64,000 bases of DNA, taken from positions 636,501 to 700,500 of the forward strand of contig NZ_CP034183.1 in NCBI RefSeq assembly GCF_003860465.1, read 5' to 3'. Every line of letters starts with the position of its first letter. Positions within the stretch are counted from its first letter, which is position 1. Positions 55,762 to 64,000 of the stretch are shown here, one piece after another. Both the position numbers and the translations under genes were made by a program. This DNA comes from Deinococcus psychrotolerans. GTDB lineage: Bacteria > Deinococcota > Deinococci > Deinococcales > Deinococcaceae. The notes beneath the pieces are model-generated. The model searched no databases. It was not told the DNA's origin and saw only the letters and a program-made list of their open reading frames with translations.

Positions 55762-56358
55762 ATGGCGATATTCAATTCAGTCTTCAAATTCATCTCGGCC
55801 TTGACCAAATCTGCTCAACCCAAACCCCTCCAAACCGTGTCGACTGCGCGGCCTCTGGGCATGGTTCTGGGCTTAGTCGGCGCGGCAGCATTGGCGCTGG
55901 GGACTTTGGGCACGGCGCAGGTGACGGGCGACCTCATTTTGCCGCAGCTGCCAGAAGCGGGCCTGACCCAAACAGCGGTGCAAAGTGTACTGGGTCTTGG
56001 CGAGCCGACGCTGCCCGACGAAGTGGCGGCCAGCCGCACTCGGGGAGCAACGCGCACGGTCAAGGCCACCGCCTACAACAGCGAAGTCGGTCAGACGGAC
56101 AACAGTCCGTTTATCACGGCGACTGGCACACGGGTACGCCCCGGCGTCATTGCGCTCAGCCGCGATTTGCTGCGCATTTTCCCTTACGGCAGCCGCGTCA
56201 CCTTACAGGACAGCGCAGGGCTTCTCAACGGCCGAGTTTTCATCGTCGAAGACACCATGAATGTACGGATGGCCAATACCGTTGACATCTGGATGGGCAG
56301 CCGCGCTCAGGCGCTGGCCTGGGGTTCACGCACCGTCAAAATCACGGCACTGCGCTAA
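55762..56358 (+). CDS. 3D-domain protein, probable envelope hydrolase (paralogue 1)
   Basis: 198 residues. One hydrophobic helix (GMVLGLVGAAALALGTLG), then a C-terminal 3D domain: KATAYNSEVGQTDNSPFITA, VRPGVIALSRDLLRIFPYGS, FIVEDTMNVRMANTVDIWMG with the three Asp. Such domains occur in peptidoglycan lytic transglycosylases (YuiC/MltA-like). SD AAGGAG 8 bases before the ATG. Its C-terminal 100 residues are nearly identical to the next 3D gene. Confidence 0.8.
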   Translation: MAIFNSVFKFISALTKSAQPKPLQTVSTARPLGMVLGLVGAAALALGTLGTAQVTGDLILPQLPEAGLTQTAVQSVLGLGEPTLPDEVAASRTRGATRTVKATAYNSEVGQTDNSPFITATGTRVRPGVIALSRDLLRIFPYGSRVTLQDSAGLLNGRVFIVEDTMNVRMANTVDIWMGSRAQALAWGSRTVKITALR

Positions 56359-56408
56359 ATTCTTCAATCAATCCCTAAAATTTCACAAAGTTATCTCCAG
56401 TCCCTCAT

Positions 56409-56438
56409 GAGAAACCAAGCCCCCGTGCTTGGTTTTCT
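56409..56438 (+). terminator. Terminator of the first 3D gene
   Basis: ACCAAGC and GCTTGGT arms extended by GAGAA/TTCTC, followed by T-rich sequence. Confidence 0.85.
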
Positions 56439-56735
56439 CTCATTGTTCGAGCGGCCAAGCAAGGCCCAGTTCGACAAGAGGAGCCAGAACTGCCGTTGAA
56501 GATGAGATTTGAGAGCATTTCTCTTATTTTTTGCACATCATACTTCTTTAGGCTTTGAAACGCTGCGGCTGAGCGACTTGGCTCCTCGGCCCGCTTATTG
56601 ACCGTTCCAAGCTTGAGAGAGGCTGCTCAGGGCAGACGCTGAGCCGGATAAACAACGATTGACACAGCGCTCATCCAATTTAGGTTGAGTTGAGAATGCA
56701 CAAAAAGAGTCAGCGGCACGGCAACAGGGAGTTGA
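56439..56735. other. Intergenic region upstream of the second 3D gene
   Basis: About 300 bases. TTGACA at about 56659 may be a -35 box, but no good -10 box is at the right distance. No gene seen. Confidence 0.4.
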
Positions 56736-57764
56736 ATGCGGAAAAAAATGCAGTTGGTGAGCGCGGTGGCTTTTGGCTTGTATGGACTCGCAGCAGCGCA
56801 GAGCAGTGAACACACCACTCAAGCGTCCAAAGAGCAGGCTGCGCCCAAGCAGGCACTCAAAGCCGCCGCCACGCCGCTGCCCCTCAGCTTGAGCGGCAGC
56901 TTGACCCAGCAGCTCACCCGCGCCGCCCTGATCATTCACGGTCAAGCGCCGCTGTGGCCTGCTGAGCTAAAGCCAGAAGTCAAGGCCGCTCCAGCCGTTC
57001 CATCTGCGGCCACCAAAACTGCGGTTTCCAAGGGAACGCCGGGCGCTCCGCTCCCCGCCTTCAGTGTCGCCACGTTGCCGCAACTGCCCAGCGGCGCTTT
57101 GATTGGACAGGTGGTGAGTCAGGCCGCGGGGTCGGCAGAAAGTAAACCCGTGCAGACTTCACCCGTTCAGGCCAAGGCCGCCCCGACCAAACTGGCGACT
57201 CTGAACGCCGCTCCAGTCGTTCAAGAGCAGCTTCAGCGCCAGCTAGAGGTCAGTGCCGCTGTTACCCAAATTGCGGCGTTGGCAGCTCAGCCCGCGCCTC
57301 AAGTCAAAGCGCCTGTGGCTGCGCCCAAGCCGGAGGCCAAACTTCAAGTCAAGCCCCAGGTTGCCGCGCCCAAACCGCAACCCGTCAAAGCGCCCAGAGC
57401 CGTCAACACTCCGGCCAACTCGCCTGTCGTCAGCAGGCCGCAACAACGCGGCTACAGCCGAGTGGTCAAGGCCACCGCCTACAGCAGCGACGTGGGACAA
57501 ACCGACAACAGCCCTTTTGTCACGGCGACCGGCACGCGGGTACGCCCCGGCGTGATTGCGCTCAGCCGCGATCTGCTGCGTATTTTCCCTTACGGCAGCC
57601 GCGTGACCTTGCAGGACAGTGCGGGCCTGCTCAACGGCCGCACCTTCATCGTCGAAGACACCATGAACGTGCGGATATCCAACACCATCGACATCTGGAT
57701 GGGCAGCCGTGCCCAAGCCTACCAATGGGGTGTGCGTAGCGTGACGATTACCGCCGTTCGCTAG
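56736..57764 (+). CDS. 3D-domain protein (paralogue 2) with long Ala/Pro-rich linker
   Basis: 342 residues. Signal peptide (QLVSAVAFGLYGLAAAQ), then about 220 residues rich in Ala, Pro, Lys, Gln (PQVKAPVAAPKPEAKLQVKP) as a wall-spanning linker, then the 3D domain (KATAYSSDVGQTDNSPFVTA; LSRDLLRIFPYGSRVTLQDS; FIVEDTMNVRISNTIDIWMG). Secreted, probably anchored in or crossing the cell wall. Same domain as the gene before it. Confidence 0.8.
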   Translation: MRKKMQLVSAVAFGLYGLAAAQSSEHTTQASKEQAAPKQALKAAATPLPLSLSGSLTQQLTRAALIIHGQAPLWPAELKPEVKAAPAVPSAATKTAVSKGTPGAPLPAFSVATLPQLPSGALIGQVVSQAAGSAESKPVQTSPVQAKAAPTKLATLNAAPVVQEQLQRQLEVSAAVTQIAALAAQPAPQVKAPVAAPKPEAKLQVKPQVAAPKPQPVKAPRAVNTPANSPVVSRPQQRGYSRVVKATAYSSDVGQTDNSPFVTATGTRVRPGVIALSRDLLRIFPYGSRVTLQDSAGLLNGRTFIVEDTMNVRISNTIDIWMGSRAQAYQWGVRSVTITAVR

Positions 57765-57848
57765 AGCAAGGCGCACCCACACGTCAACGTAAAGAGCGCT
57801 GCCGCTGCGAGTCTGCGGGCCAGCGCTCTTCTGCTATCCTCGCAGGAC

Positions 57849-59039
57849 GTGCCCGCACCTTCCCGACCTCCTGCTCCCACTTCGCTGCCGTTGACGCTGG
57901 CCCGCGCCCATTTGCGGCGGCGGCGCACCCAAAACTTGAGCACGGTGCTGGGCATCGCCGTCGGCGTGATGGTGCTGATTGCGGCGCTGAGCCTAACCAA
58001 CGGCTTTACCGGCGCTCTTATTCAGGCGACTTTGCGGGCCACGCCCCACCTGAGTCTGACCCGTTTCACGCCCGGCGGCGCTGATCCTGAAATGGAAAAA
58101 GCGCTGCGGCAAAACAAAGACGTCGTGGCCTTTATGCCGTTTCTGGCCGATAAAGGCTTACTGACCCGGCCGGCCTCAGACGGACGCGGCGCGGGGCTGG
58201 ATTTTGCCACGCTGTTTGGCGTCAGTGCCGAAGCGGGTAAAGTGCTGGGCCTCCCGCCCGAGGAAAGTCAGTTGCTGGCGACCCTCAAGCCCAATGAAGT
58301 GCTGCTGGGAAGCGCCCTTGCCCAGAGCCTCGGCGCTTTTCAGGGTCAGGAGTTGCGCTTGCTGGCGGGCAGCACCCAGCGCCGCAGCGCCCTTAAGGTG
58401 GCGGGCATTTTCCGCAGCGGCAATTACCTGATCGACAGCGCTTACGCCTTCGTGCCGCTGGGCACCTTGCAGCAAATTCAGGGCAACACCCATATCAGCG
58501 GCTACCAAGCCCGCCTCAAAGACCCCGACCTCGCGCCGCAGGTGGGTCAAACGATCAGTCGCGCCCTGCCGTACAGCAGCTTGCCCTGGCAAAATCTCTA
58601 CGGCTCGCTGCTCGACCAGCTCAAGTTACAAAAGCAGGTCATCGGCTTCGTGGTGTTTTTGATCGTAATCGTGGCGGCGTTCGGCATCGCCAACGTGCTG
58701 ACGCTGACCGTCTTTGAAAAAACGCCGGAGATCGCCATTTTGCGGGCGATGGGCGCGTCGCGCCGGCAGATCATCTGGGCGTTTGTCTGGCAGGGAGCAG
58801 CCCTCGGCGCGGCGGGCTTGCTGCTGGGCAATGTGCTGGGCCTGGCCATCAGCTTGTATTTTACCTGGCGGCCTTTTCAAATTCCCGGCGACCTTTATTT
58901 CATTACCGCGCTGCCGGTACAGGTGCGCCTGAGTGATCTGCTGTGGGTCAATGCACTGGGCATCAGCACCACGCTGCTGGCGGCGCTGCTTCCAGCACGG
59001 CGGGCAGCGGGCATCGAGCCGGCACGGATTATTCGCTAA
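57849..59039 (+). CDS. ABC transporter permease, LolC/E or MacB (FtsX) type
   Basis: 396 residues. N-terminal helix (TVLGIAVGVMVLIAALSLTN), a large extracytoplasmic MacB_PCD-like domain (about 60-260), then three helices with the FtsX signature (FGIANVLTLTVFEKTPEIAI; LRAMGASRRQIIWAFVWQG) and a final PARRAAGIEPARIIR. Family members pull lipoproteins or other lipids from the membrane with a LolD-type ATPase, none of which is adjacent. GTG start with TATCCT 8 bases upstream (leaderless). Confidence 0.85.
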   Translation: MPAPSRPPAPTSLPLTLARAHLRRRRTQNLSTVLGIAVGVMVLIAALSLTNGFTGALIQATLRATPHLSLTRFTPGGADPEMEKALRQNKDVVAFMPFLADKGLLTRPASDGRGAGLDFATLFGVSAEAGKVLGLPPEESQLLATLKPNEVLLGSALAQSLGAFQGQELRLLAGSTQRRSALKVAGIFRSGNYLIDSAYAFVPLGTLQQIQGNTHISGYQARLKDPDLAPQVGQTISRALPYSSLPWQNLYGSLLDQLKLQKQVIGFVVFLIVIVAAFGIANVLTLTVFEKTPEIAILRAMGASRRQIIWAFVWQGAALGAAGLLLGNVLGLAISLYFTWRPFQIPGDLYFITALPVQVRLSDLLWVNALGISTTLLAALLPARRAAGIEPARIIR

Positions 59040-59106
59040 AAGGGCAGCGCTCTTCCCAAGGCCGGAACAAAAAAGCTGCCTGCCGATGAAAGCGTTTTGC
59101 CTACTC

Positions 59107-60150
59107 TCAGAGCGTGCTGGCCTGATCGCCGTAGAGGTAGCCCAGATCCATCACCCGTTCCAAAAACAAGCGCACCAAGTCGCCCTCGAAGGCGCGGCCC
59201 GATTCGCGGATCAGGTACTCGCCGGCAGCGGCGGGTGTCCAAGCCGTTTTGTAGGAGCGGTCACTGGTCAGCGCGTCAAAAACGTCGGCGATCATCACGA
59301 TGCGGGCGAGAAGAGGAATCTGGTCTTCCCGCAGTCCGGCGGGATAACCTTGGCCGTCCCAGCGCTCATGGTGGTGAAGCACGGCGTCACGGGCAGCGTC
59401 GGGCAAAAAGTCAAGCTGCCCCAAAATTTCTGCGCCCCACTGCGGATGCTGGAGAACCACGCCGAATTCCTCAGCGCTCAGCGGCCCAGTTTTGATCAGG
59501 ATGTGTTGAGGAACGCGCACTTTGCCCACGTCGTGCAGCGTCGCGCCCCAGCGCAGCGCACTCAGGTCTTGTTCGCTCAGGCCATAAGCCTGACCCAGCC
59601 GAACGGCATACGACACCATCCGCTTGACGTGGTGGCTCTGGAACGTATCGAGGGTGGTGCCCAAGCAGGTGATGGTCTGCTCCAAAGCAACCTCGGCGCG
59701 GCGCAACTTCTCGCTGCGCTCATAGATCTCGCGCTCTCTGGGGCCGGGCAGCTCCAGACTGCCGCCGGTGCCGCCCTCGCCGCGCTGCCAAACGAGTCGA
59801 ACCCGCTTCGACAAGCCGCCGCGCCCAATCGACGCTTCCTCGCAAACACCGCTCTGTGCATACAAGCCCTGGGGGTGGCTGCTGGGCGGCAACTTGACAA
59901 ATTGGTGCAGCGGGCGGCCCAGCACCTGCTCGGGCCGCAGGCCGGTGACACCTTGCCAATTGCCGCCGAGCCGAATCAGGATGCCCGCTTGATCGAGCAA
60001 AAACAGCGCCGATGGCTGCAAGGCCAGGAGCTCGGCGTCATTGGCCTCGATGTCTGGTTGCTGGCCTTGCACCGACGGACGCTCTGGAAGACTCGCCTGT
60101 TCGGTCGCGCCGAGATCGTCAAAAGGGTAGCGGCTGAAGGGCCCGCTCAA
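59107..60150 (-). CDS. PAS plus HD-GYP protein, probable cyclic-di-GMP phosphodiesterase
   Basis: 347 residues from TTG 60150. PAS-like region (ALFLLDQAGILIRLGGNWQG), coiled linker, HD-GYP domain with HDVGK in RWGATLHDVGKVRVPQHILI, HHHERWDGQGYP and DVFDALTSDRSYK. Translation may be coupled to a short leaderless ORF whose stop overlaps the TTG start. Related to the protein at 47186. Confidence 0.85.
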   Translation of the reverse strand: MSGPFSRYPFDDLGATEQASLPERPSVQGQQPDIEANDAELLALQPSALFLLDQAGILIRLGGNWQGVTGLRPEQVLGRPLHQFVKLPPSSHPQGLYAQSGVCEEASIGRGGLSKRVRLVWQRGEGGTGGSLELPGPREREIYERSEKLRRAEVALEQTITCLGTTLDTFQSHHVKRMVSYAVRLGQAYGLSEQDLSALRWGATLHDVGKVRVPQHILIKTGPLSAEEFGVVLQHPQWGAEILGQLDFLPDAARDAVLHHHERWDGQGYPAGLREDQIPLLARIVMIADVFDALTSDRSYKTAWTPAAAGEYLIRESGRAFEGDLVRLFLERVMDLGYLYGDQASTL

Positions 60151-60203
60151 CCCTCATCACGCCTTGGCCGTGGTGCTGATTTGTTGTCGGGCCAGACGTT
60201 CAT
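60147..60203 (-). CDS. Short leaderless ORF coupled to the HD-GYP gene
   Basis: ATG at 60203 lies 6 bases after TAGAAT (60215-60210). The ORF encodes MNVWPDNKSAPRPRRDEG and stops at TGA 60149-60147, which overlaps the TTG start at 60150 (TTGA). It is the same plan as the ORF before hisZ. It probably controls translation of the following gene. Confidence 0.5.
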   Translation of the reverse strand: MNVWPDNKSAPRPRRDEG

Positions 60204-60209
60204 GGCCTT

Positions 60210-60232
60210 ATTCTATGTCAATTTATTTGACA
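60210..60232 (-). promoter_or_regulatory. Promoter of the HD-GYP gene with a 17-bp palindromic operator
   Basis: TGTCAATTTATTTGACA (60216-60232) is a 17-bp inverted repeat with 6-bp arms. It directly abuts the -10 box TAGAAT and exactly fills the usual 17-base spacer. A repressor bound there would block RNA polymerase. The factor is unknown; the site shares TGTCA and TGACA half-sites with, but is not, the Deinococcus radiation response motif. Confidence 0.5.
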
Positions 60233-60341
60233 GAATTCTGACTGAATCCGACTCTTGGTGTTTGGCCTGCTCCAAACGCAACCCAGAGCGGCGTAAACAA
60301 ACCTGCCGTGGCCGGTACGCTTTGCCGCTAAAGTGCGGGGC

Positions 60342-61100
60342 ATGTTGCGTGTGTTTTTTGTAGGAGACGTCTACGGCAAGCCCGGCAGGCGGGTGCTGGC
60401 CGAGCAGCTACCCAAGCTGCGCTCCAACTTTGATTTCATCATCGTCAACGGCGAAAACGCGGCGGGCGGTTTTGGCCTCAACCGCGAATCGTTTGAACTC
60501 ATCACGGGCGCGGGCGCGGACGCGGTGACGCTGGGCAACCACGCTTGGCACCATAAGGAAGTCTACGGGCTGCTCGACGACCCACGCCTGATTCGCCCAC
60601 TGAATATGCCCTCCGGCACGCCCGGACGCGGCTGGAGCACTTTTGAGGTCGGCAGTGAGCGCGTCACGGTGGTCAATCTGCTGGGACGGGTCTTTATGGA
60701 AGCTGTTCACAATCCCTTTTTGGTGATGGATAGACTGCTGGGACAGCCCGATCTGGGCAGCGTGTTTGTGGATTTTCACGCCGAGGCCACCAGCGAAAAA
60801 GCCGCGCTGGCTTGGCACTTAGATGGGCGGGTTGCCGCCGTGATCGGCACCCATACCCACGTGCCCACCGCCGACAGCCGAATTTTGCCGCGCGGCACCG
60901 CCTTTCAGACTGACGCCGGATTCACTGGCCCAGCACACAGCATCATCGGCGCTGACCCGGAAGGCCCCATCCAAAAATTCCTGACCGAGCGCCCCCACCG
61001 CTTCGGCGTCAAAGAAGGCCCAGCCGAACTCAACGGCGTGATGCTTGAATTGGAGAACGGCAAAGCCCTGACGATTGAGCGCTACCACTACGAAGAGTGA
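60342..61100 (+). CDS. ymdB: YmdB family metallophosphodiesterase
   Basis: 252 residues. Metal-binding motifs in order: [51 protein letters not shown] and [15 protein letters not shown]. Hydrolyses 2',3'-cyclic nucleotides; in Bacillus it affects biofilm and RNA decay. TAAAGT ends 7 bases before ATG 60342, which decides the start (leaderless). Confidence 0.93.
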   Translation: MLRVFFVGDVYGKPGRRVLAEQLPKLRSNFDFIIVNGENAAGGFGLNRESFELITGAGADAVTLGNHAWHHKEVYGLLDDPRLIRPLNMPSGTPGRGWSTFEVGSERVTVVNLLGRVFMEAVHNPFLVMDRLLGQPDLGSVFVDFHAEATSEKAALAWHLDGRVAAVIGTHTHVPTADSRILPRGTAFQTDAGFTGPAHSIIGADPEGPIQKFLTERPHRFGVKEGPAELNGVMLELENGKALTIERYHYEE

Positions 61101-61184
61101 GTAGTCCCTGAGTAAAGCTGAAGTTCGTGGTTCTTCTTTACCGTCCCCCTTCTCTCTCAATCCTCAACACCTACGGAGAAACGC

Positions 61185-63689
<2,505 letters not shown>

Positions 63690-64000
63690 AGTTTTGTGCT
63701 TGGCGTGATAAGAGCCGTTGTCTGGGTAAAGCCAAAGGTGCAGATTGACCCAGCCCGCTCGCCCGCTTACCATGAGGGCAGGCCCGCAGGAAAGGCCGAA
63801 TCCATCTCACGGCGAACGCGAGGACAGTAGACGGAGCAAGCAGAGTCATGAGCGAGTCAGGGGCGGTGAAAGCCTGACGAATCTGCGCTCCGCCGAACAT
63901 CACCTCCCGCGCCGAGCGAAGAAAGGCCGCCAGTACCGAGCACAAGCGTCGTTGCTGCGGCTGATTAGAACGCTCCGGACACCCCCCGGCAGAGGGTCTT
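63690..64000. other. Right-hand end, 311 bases without an assignable gene
   Basis: A minus-strand frame (about 63945 downward, MFGGAQIRQAFTAPDSLM) is open but has no recognised family. It could be the start of a gene or noise. No tRNA or clear structured RNA was recognised. Confidence 0.4.

Noticed and set aside
60216..60232. Radiation/desiccation response motif
   Set aside because: The palindrome shares TGTCA/TGACA half-sites but the spacing and outer bases differ from the Deinococcus RDRM consensus.
58933..60363. 476-residue open frame antisense to the HD-GYP gene
   Set aside because: Shadow frame; it crosses the end of the permease gene and the promoter of the HD-GYP gene.
63750..64000. 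Structured RNA such as RNase P RNA at the right end
   Set aside because: The conserved RNase P core sequences could not be found on either strand.

Overview
The window looks like a chromosomal segment of a Deinococcus species. The reasons are: a GC-rich background; a typical Deinococcus housekeeping set (guaA, hisZ with short-form hisG, minC, argF, ffh, the start of the mraZ-rsmH-ftsL-ftsI cluster, ppc); several HD-GYP and DUF4388 proteins; and many genes whose start codon sits 6-10 bases after a TANNNT box with no Shine-Dalgarno sequence, the leaderless arrangement known to be common in Deinococcus. Gene calls come from reading translations and motifs only; no database search was run.

Layout. 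1-2540: end of a rhodanese gene, a branched-chain amino-acid type binding protein, then decayed DNA with an integrase fragment. 2545-17408: a degenerate integrated element of about 14.8 kb, bounded by a 44-bp direct repeat of the 3' half of tRNA-Val(UAC). It has a frameshifted tyrosine integrase, an AT-rich trypsin-like protease, a truncated portal gene, a head-morphogenesis protein, a scaffold-like protein, a decoration-like protein and a truncated capsid gene. The capsid gene is fused head-on to a truncated algI-algF acetylation pair. Next come a small broken ORF plus a HEPN-like gene split by an IS3 element, twin small membrane proteins, a tightly overlapping lysis cassette, and an origin-like patch with three TCCGACA repeats and a palindrome made of two DnaA-box-like sites. 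The tRNA-Val gene closes the element.

17512-30151: chromosome with an MFS exporter, a stress protein, guaA, a DUF4388 protein, endonuclease III, hisZ-hisG, small operons, and a very large GAF/PAS sensor kinase. 30306-31150: a clean IS982-type insertion with a 5-bp target duplication. 31223-44620: kptA, a NarL-type regulator (probable partner of the kinase), an S1-domain protein, minC, an old-yellow-enzyme reductase, argF with a tandem ARG-box-like operator, a ferredoxin, ffh, tRNA-Lys, an HD hydrolase, a TPR protein and an ABC permease. 45008-63689: a class A beta-lactamase-like protein, a methyltransferase behind a complete leucine-type attenuator, two HD-GYP proteins, membrane proteins, the dcw genes, a MerA-like reductase, twin 3D-domain proteins, a LolC/E-like permease, YmdB and PEP carboxylase.

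Most notable: (1) the leucine leader peptide with antiterminator and terminator ahead of a methyltransferase; (2) two short leaderless ORFs whose stop codons overlap the starts of hisZ and of an HD-GYP gene, the second with a 17-bp palindrome lying in the promoter spacer; (3) the mosaic prophage with plasmid-like origin sequences and cargo genes.
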